This document shows positions 43,873-52,521 of a stretch of 64,000 nucleotides of DNA, piece after piece. The position numbers and the translations under genes are program-made. A model generated the notes under the pieces. The model was not told where the DNA came from. It made no database searches and saw only the letters and a program-made list of their open reading frames with translations. The stretch comes from Croceifilum oryzae. Lineage in GTDB: Bacteria; Bacillota; Bacilli; Thermoactinomycetales; Thermoactinomycetaceae. The first letter of the stretch is position 1, and each line of letters opens with the position of its first letter. The stretch lies in assembly GCF_030814315.1 (NCBI RefSeq), contig NZ_JAUSUV010000006.1:124001-188000 (forward strand), given 5' to 3'.

Positions 43873-44107
43873 GAGCAATAAAGAGATGCGGAGCGTAGCA
43901 ACCAAACAAGTTGCGCTTCTCTTCTACATCCCTTTCTTCTTTGCCGGTATTCAGTCATTAGTCGGACTAGCAAGTATAAAAATATTTTCTATAAACATGC
44001 TATCAGTAGGGCTATGGTCAATCGGTACTTTTATCGCCGTCCAAACCTTTTATTTCTTCATAGTTCGGTCGCGCTACCTATCACAACTAAAGCGCGTAAT
44101 GGTGTAA
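43873..44107 (+). pseudogene. C-terminal remnant of a BceB-type permease
   Basis: About 78 codons homologous to the C terminus of the three complete permeases (ALLFYIPFFFAGIQSLVGLA; YFFIVRSRYLSQLKRVMV). YFFIVR and the lack of the NPLF insert match the second permease (47223-49127) more closely than the first or third. Upstream of 43873 the sequence switches to one resembling the leader and ribosome site of the ATPase gene at 46317 (GAGAGGAGTTCGAGC against GAGAGGAGCTCAAAA). So an ATPase gene and most of a permease were deleted between that ribosome site and this C terminus. Confidence 0.85.
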
Positions 44108-44147
44108 GATACGATTCGATATATAATATAAAAACATGTATCATCAA

Positions 44148-44174
44148 AGGGATCTGTTTTCCAGGCAGATCCCT
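44148..44174 (+). terminator. Intergenic hairpin 1 of the Bce block
   Basis: AGGGATCTG pairs with CAGATCCCT around nine bases, followed by CTGTTTC. It is between the permease remnant and the first permease. It shares its GGGATCTG core with three other intergenic hairpins in this block. Confidence 0.65.
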
Positions 44175-44212
44175 CTGTTTCATGAAGGAATCTTACCGAT
44201 GGGAGGACCGCT

Positions 44213-46171
44213 ATGAGATTTCGACAGTTTGCATTCAACAATATACGCAGAAATACTTTTACTTACATTGCTTACTTTTTAAGTAGCTCATTTGCTGTCA
44301 TGACCTTTTTTACGTATCTTGTATTTGTATTCCACCCAGATATTTTAAAAACGCCAATCGGATTGCCAGCCTCTTACGGGATGAAGGTTGCTGCCTGTAT
44401 CACGTTTATCTTTTCATTCTTGTTTGTCCTTTACTCGATTAGTGCATTTCTGAAAGCTCGCCTAAAAGAATTTGGAATCCTAACCATACTAGGTGCACAT
44501 CGAAAGCAATTAAATTACCTCATTTTCTTAGAAAATATGTTTATCGGTACGGCTTCTGTGATCACCGGGATGTTTTGCGGACTTCTCTTTTCTAAGCTGT
44601 TTCTACTATTTGGAGAAAATGTACTCGATCTAAAGCTACCTATGTATGTTCCAATGAACGCAGTATGGATCACGATAGCCGCTTTTATGGGACTTTTCTT
44701 GATCCTCTCTTTCATGACAACGATTTTTATTCGCCAACGCAAGGCACTGGAAATGGTGCAAGGATCTAGAAGACCCAAAAAGGAGCCAAAAGCATCCATT
44801 TGGCTTGCTTTATTATCGGTTGTGTCCCTTATATTAGCCCCTATCTTAGTATCGCAAGATGGATTTATATATATTTCACTTGCTCTTCTATTTGATATGA
44901 TTGGGGTTTATTTCTTTTTTACACAACTCTTTGTTGTCATCATTCGTTTATTAAAAAAGAATCGGCGATACTCTTGGCAAGGACTCAATTTACTGTGGAT
45001 TACCGAATTAGCGTATAAGATGAAAGATAGCGCTCGTATGTTCTTCATGATCACAATCGTAGCGACAATGGCATGTACGACAGCCGGTTCTGTCTTAGCC
45101 ATCCAGAGATATATCGAGTATACCTATACAGAAAACCCTTTTGCTTATACCGTTCACCATTACAATTCAGACATAGACACCAAGACGAATAAAAAAATCA
45201 TTCCTGTTGCGGAAAAATTAGAGCAAACCTTAAAAAGGGAAGGAATCACTTATCAGAAGTTTCGTCTTAATACGGTGGACATCCGCTTTAAACACTTAGG
45301 ATATCTTGATCTTATCCGCCAATCCGAATATCAGGAAATAGCAAAAACTCTTTCCTGTCCAAATGTTTCCCTGCAAGATCGTGAAGCCCTTTTCATCCCG
45401 TCTAATCTGGACCCACTAATGGAATCAACTGATACGCTCACTCAGTTATCGTTTGTAAATCAAAAACTATCTAGTAAGATAGAAAAACTTAAAATAAAAC
45501 ATCAATACACAGAATCCCTACTTCAAAGAGAAAATCTGGTAGTAGTAAATGATCAAACGTATGACCAGATCTTGAAAGCTCTATCCTCTGATCCATATAC
45601 AATCAGTCAAAGGGATCAATATCTCATTCCCAAGTGGAATGATCAGATACTCCCTGACGTGAATTCAATAGAAGTACAAATGGGAGCTGAATTATCAAGT
45701 TGGGAAAAAACTTTCTTTGATCATGATAAAGTAGCACTGGATGGATATATCATGAGTCGCGCTGAAGATTACTATTCGATGAAACAGGTGACCAGCCTTA
45801 CTATCTTTATCGGCGTATTTATTGTTGCGATCTTTTCCATCTTTATCGCTAGCTTCTTATATTTTAAGTTGTTTATTGATTTACAACATGACCAGCGTTA
45901 CTATCACGAACTATCTAAAATGGGGCTAAGCCAGAAAGAAATGAGAAAAGCCGCGACGAAGCAAATTGCCTTTCTTTTCTACATCCCTCTTTTCTTTTCT
46001 GGGATCCAGACACTCGTCGCATTATCAGCCCTCAACCCATTATTCCCTGTCGCTACTAGCACCATATCGACAGGTTTAAGGGCAATTGGCATCTTTACTG
46101 CGATCCAAACTGTCTATTTTTTAATCGTCCGTTCCCGTTATTTAGCACAGTTAAAGCGAGTAATGGTGTAA
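44213..46171 (+). CDS. BceB-type permease 1 (FtsX/MacB superfamily)
   Basis: 652 residues, ATG behind GGGAGG. Typical BceB layout: N-terminal helix (RFRQFAFNNIRRNTFTYIAYFLSSSFAVMTFF), a four-helix FtsX-like block, further helices (GVYFFFTQLFVVIIRLLKKN), a large extracellular domain (about residues 305-525), then three C-terminal helices. Such permeases detect and remove bacitracin, lantibiotics or other lipid II-targeting agents and signal to a BceS-type kinase. It has no ATPase of its own directly adjacent. Its sequence is closest to permease 3. Confidence 0.88.
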   Translation: MRFRQFAFNNIRRNTFTYIAYFLSSSFAVMTFFTYLVFVFHPDILKTPIGLPASYGMKVAACITFIFSFLFVLYSISAFLKARLKEFGILTILGAHRKQLNYLIFLENMFIGTASVITGMFCGLLFSKLFLLFGENVLDLKLPMYVPMNAVWITIAAFMGLFLILSFMTTIFIRQRKALEMVQGSRRPKKEPKASIWLALLSVVSLILAPILVSQDGFIYISLALLFDMIGVYFFFTQLFVVIIRLLKKNRRYSWQGLNLLWITELAYKMKDSARMFFMITIVATMACTTAGSVLAIQRYIEYTYTENPFAYTVHHYNSDIDTKTNKKIIPVAEKLEQTLKREGITYQKFRLNTVDIRFKHLGYLDLIRQSEYQEIAKTLSCPNVSLQDREALFIPSNLDPLMESTDTLTQLSFVNQKLSSKIEKLKIKHQYTESLLQRENLVVVNDQTYDQILKALSSDPYTISQRDQYLIPKWNDQILPDVNSIEVQMGAELSSWEKTFFDHDKVALDGYIMSRAEDYYSMKQVTSLTIFIGVFIVAIFSIFIASFLYFKLFIDLQHDQRYYHELSKMGLSQKEMRKAATKQIAFLFYIPLFFSGIQTLVALSALNPLFPVATSTISTGLRAIGIFTAIQTVYFLIVRSRYLAQLKRVMV

Positions 46172-46197
46172 GAATCGAGTATGGATGGATAAACTAT

Positions 46198-46213
46198 CTT
46201 ACAAAGAAGTAAG
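46198..46213 (+). promoter_or_regulatory. Inverted repeat CTTAC-N6-GTAAG, candidate regulator site 2
   Basis: CTTACAAAGAAGTAAG is the same repeat as at 43759-43774, and the bases after it align as well (GGAAACGTTAAGCTAAATCC against AGAATATTAATCTAATCACA). It is about 104 bp upstream of the ATPase ATG. It supports coordinate control of both transcription units by the adjacent regulator. Confidence 0.65.
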
Positions 46214-46316
46214 GAAACGTTAAGCTAAATCCATGGTAGGCATGTTCCTTTTCCTTTACATTTGATATATAAGATTTATACATCGAATCAATCGATCTAC
46301 GAGAGGAGCTCAAAAA

Positions 46317-47087
46317 ATGGGCATGTTAGAAATCCAAAAACTAAGCAAAATCTATAACGGTAAGGTGTCAACGCGGGCACTTAATAATATTGATCTTACA
46401 ATCGAGCAAGGAGAATTCGTAGGAATCATGGGTGCTTCCGGAAGTGGTAAAACGACCCTCCTAAACATGGTATCTACCATCGATACACCTAGCTCAGGAA
46501 AAATCTTGATTAATAATCAAAACCCTCACCAAATGAAGAAAAACCAACTGGCGCAATTTCGTCGCCGCCAACTAGGCTTTGTATTCCAAGACTTCAACTT
46601 ACTCGACACCTTAACCATCGCCGAGAACATCGTGCTACCATTAACGTTAGAGAAAAAAAGCCTAAAGGAAATGGATGAGAAGTTAAAAGCAGTCGCAGAG
46701 AAACTAGGAATTGTGGAGATTTTGAACAAGCGTACCTATGAAGTTTCCGGTGGACAACGTCAAAGAGCGGCAATCGCACGAGCTACCATCCACTCACCAG
46801 TCCTCTTACTAGCGGACGAGCCTACTGGTGCTCTAGACTCAAAATCATCTCGAAACGTAATGGAAATGATGGAGAAAATCAATCAAACAGACGGCACTAC
46901 AATGATGTTGGTTACGCATGACCCTCTAGCGGCAAGCTATTGTCACCGTGTTGTCTTCATTAAAGATGGTGAGCTATATAACGAAATCCATCGTGGACAA
47001 AATAGACAAGAATTCTTCCAAGAGATTATCGATATGTTGTCGTTCTTGGGCGGAAATGCACATGAGCTTTCAGCTGTTCGCGTTTAA
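46317..47087 (+). CDS. BceA-type ABC transporter ATP-binding protein
   Basis: 256 residues, ATG behind GAGAGGAG. Walker A GASGSGKTTLLNMVSTIDTPSSG, Q-loop FVFQDFNLLDTLTIAENIVLPL, signature VSGGQRQRAAIARATIHSP and Walker B LLADEPTGALDSKSS are those of the MacB/BceA/LolD group. It is the only ATPase gene in this block, so it probably has to serve all three full-length permeases, unless others elsewhere in the genome do. Confidence 0.95.
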   Translation: MGMLEIQKLSKIYNGKVSTRALNNIDLTIEQGEFVGIMGASGSGKTTLLNMVSTIDTPSSGKILINNQNPHQMKKNQLAQFRRRQLGFVFQDFNLLDTLTIAENIVLPLTLEKKSLKEMDEKLKAVAEKLGIVEILNKRTYEVSGGQRQRAAIARATIHSPVLLLADEPTGALDSKSSRNVMEMMEKINQTDGTTMMLVTHDPLAASYCHRVVFIKDGELYNEIHRGQNRQEFFQEIIDMLSFLGGNAHELSAVRV

Positions 47088-47138
47088 CCTTATTCACCGA
47101 AAATACAACCATGACATCCATGAATCTAAAACTTTCTT

Positions 47139-47177
47139 ACCAAAAGGATCTGCGTAGAACGCGCAGATCCTTTTGGT
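47139..47177 (+). terminator. Intergenic hairpin 2 of the Bce block
   Basis: ACCAAAAGGATCTGCG and CGCAGATCCTTTTGGT form a perfect 16-bp stem with a 7-base loop. It lies between the ATPase and second permease genes, where a full terminator would be surprising, so partial termination or mRNA stabilisation is likely. Confidence 0.7.
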
Positions 47178-47222
47178 AGAGAAAAAATCTACTATAGGCA
47201 AATCCAACTGGAGGAACTGCTT

Positions 47223-49127
47223 ATGAGCTTTCGTCAGTTCGCATTTCATAATATTCGCCGGAATACTTCGGCATACATCGCCTATTTCTCAAGTAGCTCA
47301 TTCGCTGTAATGACTCTTTTCACTTATCTTCTGTTTATCCATCATCCAGATATTGCTAAAGCTCCATTAGGGAAGATGGCGTCAGTCGGAATGGAAATTG
47401 CTTCCTATATCACTTTTATCTTTTCATTCTTATTTGTCTTATATTCGATTAGTGCTTTTCTCAGAGTGCGCTTGAAAGAATTCGGCATTTTAACAATTCT
47501 AGGCGCTCAGCGAAAGCAACTAAACTGGTTAATCTTCCTAGAAAATATGATCATCGGTACCATTTCTGTAGCAACCGGAATTCTAGGTGGGCTCATCTTC
47601 GCTAAGTTGTTCTTATTATTCGGCGAAAATGTATTAGAACTAAAAAATCTACCTATGTACGTACCCGTAAAAGCGATTTGGATTACGGTTGCCGCGTTCA
47701 TGGCTCTCTTTTTTATCATGTCTTCTATGACCAGCTTCTTTGTCCGTCAAAGCAAAGCCCTCGAAATGTTGCAAGGGTCCAGCAAGCCAAAGAAGGAGCC
47801 AAAAGCATCCATCTGGTTAGCACTACTATCTGTCATCACTCTATCCAGTTCCGTCTACGTAATACAAAGAGAACTGAATGAAATATCCATACTCTATGCT
47901 CTTTTGCTCGATCTCATTGGATTGTACTTCTTCTTCACTCAATTATCTGTCGTCATCATTCGCTTACTCAAAAAGAATCGACGTATCTATTGGCATGGTA
48001 TCAACTTACTATGGATTTCAGAACTTGCCTATAAGGTAAAGGATAATGCTCGCATGTTCTTTATGATCACCATGGTGACGACAGTGGCGTGTACCTCTGC
48101 GGGCATCGTCCTAGCACTTAAGCAACAAGCAGAGACTATGTATAAAGAAAACCCTTTTGCTTTTACCGTTTACAGCGAAGATCAAAAACAGCCTGTTTTC
48201 ACGGAAAAGATCGAGCAGACATTAAAAAGCGAAGGAATCGAGTATAAGAAATTCCCTATCAGAGCCATGTTATTCAGTTTGAAAGGATTGAAAGATCAAA
48301 ATCTAAACATGGTTCGACAATCTGAATACAAAGAAATGGCGAGATCACTTTCTCTTCCGATCATCTCATTACAAGACTACGAAACATTATTGATCCAACC
48401 AACTGTATCAAAAAAGCAATTACCAGCCGATTTAACTCAGCTCACCTTTGCTAACGAGAAACTACCTCAACTTATGATCAAAAAGCAGTTCAAAAAAACG
48501 CTGATCGAATCGGTTCCTTTAGCAGTAGTAAATGATCACACTTATGATCAAATGACTAAAACATATAAGAACAAAATCGGTCAAGACTATTATTATTTTA
48601 TTCCAAGTTGGAATCATGATAAGGTATCTACCTCAAATTCAACAGAACTGAAAATAAGTACGGAATTAGAAAATTGGGATCGTTCTATTAATCACCAAAT
48701 CGGTGGCTTCATATTGTCTCGTGGATTTCAGTATCAAACGACACAACAAGGAACTAATGTTGTTATCTTTATAGGATTGTTTATTGTCGCGATCTTCTCT
48801 GTGTTTATAGCAAGCTTCCTATACTTCAAATTATTTTCGGACCTACAACAAGATAAACGCTACTACCATGGGTTATCTAAGATAGGTTTAAGCTTGAAAG
48901 AAATGAAGCGAACCGCAACCAATCAAATTGCTCTTCTCTTCTACATCCCGATTTTCTTTGCTGGAATCCAGACAATGGTCGGTATTTCAATTTTAGGAGA
49001 TGTATACGATACAGGGACACTCACCGTAGGACTTACCGCGATCGGCATCTTTGTGGCCATCCAAACGGTTTACTTCTTCATTGTTCGAGCTCGTTATCTG
49101 GCACAGTTAAAAAATGTAATGGTATAA
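47223..49127 (+). CDS. BceB-type permease 2
   Basis: 634 residues, ATG behind GGAGG. Same architecture as permeases 1 and 3 but with a shorter and more different extracellular domain (about residues 305-510) and C terminus (YFFIVRARYLAQLKNVMV). It directly follows the ATPase, so it is the most likely original partner. The remnant at 43873-44107 resembles this copy. Conserved LKARLKEFGILTILGA-type cytoplasmic segment is here LRVRLKEFGILTILGAQRKQ. Confidence 0.88.
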   Translation: MSFRQFAFHNIRRNTSAYIAYFSSSSFAVMTLFTYLLFIHHPDIAKAPLGKMASVGMEIASYITFIFSFLFVLYSISAFLRVRLKEFGILTILGAQRKQLNWLIFLENMIIGTISVATGILGGLIFAKLFLLFGENVLELKNLPMYVPVKAIWITVAAFMALFFIMSSMTSFFVRQSKALEMLQGSSKPKKEPKASIWLALLSVITLSSSVYVIQRELNEISILYALLLDLIGLYFFFTQLSVVIIRLLKKNRRIYWHGINLLWISELAYKVKDNARMFFMITMVTTVACTSAGIVLALKQQAETMYKENPFAFTVYSEDQKQPVFTEKIEQTLKSEGIEYKKFPIRAMLFSLKGLKDQNLNMVRQSEYKEMARSLSLPIISLQDYETLLIQPTVSKKQLPADLTQLTFANEKLPQLMIKKQFKKTLIESVPLAVVNDHTYDQMTKTYKNKIGQDYYYFIPSWNHDKVSTSNSTELKISTELENWDRSINHQIGGFILSRGFQYQTTQQGTNVVIFIGLFIVAIFSVFIASFLYFKLFSDLQQDKRYYHGLSKIGLSLKEMKRTATNQIALLFYIPIFFAGIQTMVGISILGDVYDTGTLTVGLTAIGIFVAIQTVYFFIVRARYLAQLKNVMV

Positions 49128-49148
49128 TCGCAATATACAACATAGAAG

Positions 49149-49194
49149 CATCAAACAGAGGGATCTGTATGAGAACAGATCCCTCTGTTTGATG
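49149..49194 (+). terminator. Intergenic hairpin 3 of the Bce block
   Basis: CATCAAACAGAGGGATCTGT pairs perfectly with ACAGATCCCTCTGTTTGATG: a 20-bp stem with a 6-base loop, the longest hairpin of the family, between permeases 2 and 3. The trailing bases are TCAATT, not a T run. Confidence 0.7.
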
Positions 49195-49256
49195 TCAATT
49201 ATCATGCGGACTAGGCATTTTACTATTGTAAGCAACGTCCAATGGAGGAATTATCC

Positions 49257-51212
49257 ATGAGCTTCAGGCAGTTTGCGCTAAACAACATACGTAGAAATTC
49301 CTTCACTTATATCGCCTACTTTTTGAGTAGCTCATTTGCAGTCATGATCTTTTTTACCTATCTTATGTTTATTCACCATCCTGACATTTTGAAAGCTCCT
49401 ATTGGGCTATCTGCCTTTTACGGGATGACCCTAGCTGCCTTTATCACTTTTTTCTTTTCATTTTTGTTTGTCCTCTATTCAACTAGCGCTTTTCTCAAAG
49501 CTCGCCTAAAAGAATTTGGCATCCTAACCATACTAGGAGCACAACGAAAACAACTAAACTACTTGATTTTTCTAGAAAATATGATTATCGGCACAGCTTC
49601 CGTGATGACAGGCATGTTTTGCGGGCTTCTCTTCTCCAAGCTATTTTTATTATTTGGCGAAAATGTTCTCGATTTAAAGCTAGATATGTATTTACCAACG
49701 GAAGCAACCTGGATCACGGTAGTCTCTTTTATGGCACTCTTTCTCATCCTTTCTCTCATGACAACGATTTTCATTCGTCAGCGCAAAGCAGTTGAATTGG
49801 TACAAGGGTCTAGCAAGCCTAAGAAAGAACCCAAAGCATCCATTTGGCTCGCTTTATTATCAGCAATCTCCCTTTCATACGCTGTGTATCTAGTAGCACA
49901 AGATGATTCTGATAATGTTCCATTAGCTCTTCTATTTGATATCATTGGGCTTTATTTCTTCTTTACACAACTATCTGTCGTCGTCATCCGTTTATTAAAA
50001 AAGAATCGTCTCTACTCTTGGCGTGGACTAAACTTACTATGGATCACAGAGCTAGCTTACAAGATGAAAGATAACGCTCGCATGTTCTTCATGATTACAA
50101 TGGTAACCACAATGGCGTGTACGACAGGAGGTTCTGTATTAGCAATCCAGAAATATGTGGAAAACGCATACACCGAAAGCCCGTTTGCTTATACAGTTAG
50201 CCAAAGAGAAAACTTTGACTCTAAGAAGCAGAAACAAATCCTTTCTGTTACACAAAAAATAGAGCAAACCTTGACACAAAAAGGGATACCCTATCAAAAA
50301 TTTTATACTGACACAATCGATCTTGACTTTAAAAATATAGGTTATATTAAATTCATCCGCCAATCTGAATATCAAGAAATGGCAAAATCTCTTTCTCTTC
50401 CACTCGCTTCCTTACAAGATCGTGAGGCATTGTTACTTAAATCTCCCTTAGTGATACCGGGAGATTTATCGGACACGGTTACCCACTTATCATTTGAAAA
50501 TAAACAACTAACCAAATCACTGGAAAATATCAAAATTAAAGATCGATATACAAAAACACTATTCCCATCGGAATATACAGCAGTGGTAAACAACCAAACG
50601 TATGATCAAATCGTAAACGTTTTATCCTCTGATCCTGACATCATAGACCATAAATATCACTATCTAATCCCAAGTTGGGACAACCGTACCATCCCTGACA
50701 CAAATTCAATCGAAATGAAAACAGGATTAGAGTTACAAAAGTGGAAGGATTCCCTCTCCACAAATGATACCGCAACACTAGATGGTTTTATGACGAGTCG
50801 TTCGCAAGATTACTATACGCGTAAACAGTTAACCAGTGTCGCCATCTTTATCGGCTTATTCATCGTCGCTATATTTTCTATCTTTATCGCTAGCTTCTTA
50901 TACTTCAAGCTATTTATCGATTTGCAACATGACCAGCGATATTATCATGAATTATCCAAAATGGGGTTAAGCTTAAACGAAATGAAAAAAGCTGCAACGA
51001 AGCAAATCGCCATTCTGTTTTATATCCCTTTGTTCTTTGCTGGAATCCAAACACTAGTAGGACTTTCTACCGTAAATCCCCTATTTTCCTCGACGACCAA
51101 TACCGTCATATCCGGAATATGGGCAATAGGTATCTTTACCGTAATCCAAACTATTTATTTCTTAATCGTCCGTGCTCGCTACTTAGCACAACTAAAACGT
51201 GTGATGGTATAG
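49257..51212 (+). CDS. BceB-type permease 3
   Basis: 651 residues from the ATG at 49257, directly after GGAGG; an in-frame ATG at 49242 includes the ribosome site. It is close to permease 1 in the N-terminal helices, the RLKEFGILTILGAQRKQLNYL segment and C-terminal NPLF insert, and diverges mostly in the extracellular domain (about residues 305-525), the part that contacts antibiotics. Different extracellular domains would let the block recognise different compounds. Confidence 0.88.
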   Translation: MSFRQFALNNIRRNSFTYIAYFLSSSFAVMIFFTYLMFIHHPDILKAPIGLSAFYGMTLAAFITFFFSFLFVLYSTSAFLKARLKEFGILTILGAQRKQLNYLIFLENMIIGTASVMTGMFCGLLFSKLFLLFGENVLDLKLDMYLPTEATWITVVSFMALFLILSLMTTIFIRQRKAVELVQGSSKPKKEPKASIWLALLSAISLSYAVYLVAQDDSDNVPLALLFDIIGLYFFFTQLSVVVIRLLKKNRLYSWRGLNLLWITELAYKMKDNARMFFMITMVTTMACTTGGSVLAIQKYVENAYTESPFAYTVSQRENFDSKKQKQILSVTQKIEQTLTQKGIPYQKFYTDTIDLDFKNIGYIKFIRQSEYQEMAKSLSLPLASLQDREALLLKSPLVIPGDLSDTVTHLSFENKQLTKSLENIKIKDRYTKTLFPSEYTAVVNNQTYDQIVNVLSSDPDIIDHKYHYLIPSWDNRTIPDTNSIEMKTGLELQKWKDSLSTNDTATLDGFMTSRSQDYYTRKQLTSVAIFIGLFIVAIFSIFIASFLYFKLFIDLQHDQRYYHELSKMGLSLNEMKKAATKQIAILFYIPLFFAGIQTLVGLSTVNPLFSSTTNTVISGIWAIGIFTVIQTIYFLIVRARYLAQLKRVMV

Positions 51213-51228
51213 CGAAACACTATATATG

Positions 51229-51261
51229 AAAAGGGATCTGTTCTCGTGGACAGATCCCTTT
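51229..51261. terminator. Hairpin 4, terminator at the end of the Bce block
   Basis: AAAGGGATCTGT and ACAGATCCCTTT form a 12-bp stem with an 8-base loop, followed by CTTTCGTTTCG on the plus strand. It may also serve the convergent DedA gene. Confidence 0.75.
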
Positions 51262-51273
51262 CTTTCGTTTCGA

Positions 51274-51876
51274 TTAATTTACGATTAGTTTCCAAGCCCT
51301 TCGAACATACCAGATCATAAATACAGCACCTAGCACGCATGTGAGTACGAATAGTACCTGATCATATATTTTTAAGTAACCTAGTACTAATCTCCACTCT
51401 AATCCTAAGGCAAATCCAAGGATAAGAAGGGCTGAGTTCCAAATAAGAGAGCCAAGTGTAGTAAATAACAAAAATCGTCCAAATTTCATTCTCGATACAC
51501 CTGCAAAAATCGAAATGAAACTACGGAGAAACGGAAGCATTCGGCAAAAAAATATCACCCAGATCCCATAGCTACGAAACCAGTTAAGCCCTCGAGAAAC
51601 ATCTTCCTTTTTTAACATCAGTGCACGCCCATAGCGGTCCACTATTCGCTCTAGCAAACTGATTTTTAGCATATTCCCTATATAATACAGGACACTAGCG
51701 CCAACAACTGAGCCTAGCGTGGAGGCTATGATAACATCCGTAAACGTTAAACTTGTCTCCGTAACCATAAAACCACTTAACGTTAAAACCGTCACATATG
51801 GGATTGGTGGAGAAATATTTTCTAATGCTACTAATAAGAAAATACCTATATCACCAAGACCCTCTATAAAATCCAT
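51274..51876 (-). CDS. DedA-family membrane protein
   Basis: 200 residues from the ATG at 51876, 8 bases after GGAAG; in-frame TTG codons further upstream are possible. Family signatures are ENISPPIPYVTVLTLSGFM, GSVVGASVLYYIGNML and FFCRMLPFLRSFISIFAGVSRMKFGRFLLFTTLGSLIWNSAL (the R-x3-P-x2-R motif). DedA proteins recycle undecaprenyl phosphate or phospholipids across the membrane and influence resistance to cationic peptides. A link to the Bce block next to it is plausible but not shown. Confidence 0.92.
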   Translation of the reverse strand: MDFIEGLGDIGIFLLVALENISPPIPYVTVLTLSGFMVTETSLTFTDVIIASTLGSVVGASVLYYIGNMLKISLLERIVDRYGRALMLKKEDVSRGLNWFRSYGIWVIFFCRMLPFLRSFISIFAGVSRMKFGRFLLFTTLGSLIWNSALLILGFALGLEWRLVLGYLKIYDQVLFVLTCVLGAVFMIWYVRRAWKLIVN

Positions 51877-52003
51877 AATCCAAACTTCCAACCTTACAAC
51901 CTCCAAAACCAGTACAACGAAATATGTTAGTCATCTAGCAAATATTTATATATTTATTTAAACATATTCTTATAATACAGCAAAGAAAAACTCCGAAAAA
52001 AAA

Positions 52004-52021
52004 GCCAGCCTCCCAGCTAGC
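52004..52021 (-). terminator. Terminator of the rsgA-like/DUF1801 operon
   Basis: On the minus strand GCTAGC pairs with GCTGGC (one T-G pair) around six bases, followed by a run of eight T residues. It is 60 bp after the DUF1801 stop. Confidence 0.7.
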
Positions 52022-52081
52022 CATTAATATTGAGAAAATGAGGTTCGAAAAAGAATATACCTTTAGCGACTCAGAAGGGAC

Positions 52082-52501
52082 TTATGGATAGACCCTCTTC
52101 AAAAACACTACAGATTGATGAATCAACGCTTTTAACACATCCACATCAATGTCAGCCATTTTATTAATATACACACAGGCCTTTCCCGTTGTATGTTTGC
52201 CAAACTTTTTTAATAACTCTTCCCTTGACTCATCCCCTGGTGCAAAGTATAAACTAATCTTCGCTTTCCTAGGCGAAAAACCAACTAACGGCGCATCTCC
52301 TTCATGTCCAGAAGCATATCGATAGTGATAAGAACCAAATCCGATGATACTAGGTCCCCACATTTTGGCTGTGTAACCTGTAGTCTCGGTAAATATATCT
52401 AGTAATTGATAGGCATCTGCTTTCTTTTTCTCGTTCGTGAGTAACTCAATAAACTCAATCACACTGTGATCTGTCTCTTTTGTTTTTAATTCATACGCCA
52501 T
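52082..52501 (-). CDS. DUF1801-domain protein
   Basis: 139 residues from the ATG at 52501 behind AGGTG; a codon 9 bp upstream lies in the ribosome site. KADAYQLLDIFTETTGYTAKMWGPSIIGFGSYHYRYASG and RKAKISLYFAPG are the core of DUF1801 (YdhG-type) proteins, which are small alpha/beta proteins. The family has been linked to frataxin-like or unknown roles, but no catalytic residue is known. It follows the RsgA-type gene by about 20 bp and probably shares its transcript. Confidence 0.85.
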   Translation of the reverse strand: MAYELKTKETDHSVIEFIELLTNEKKKADAYQLLDIFTETTGYTAKMWGPSIIGFGSYHYRYASGHEGDAPLVGFSPRKAKISLYFAPGDESREELLKKFGKHTTGKACVYINKMADIDVDVLKALIHQSVVFLKRVYP

Positions 52502-52521
52502 AAAAATCACCTACTTCTTTC

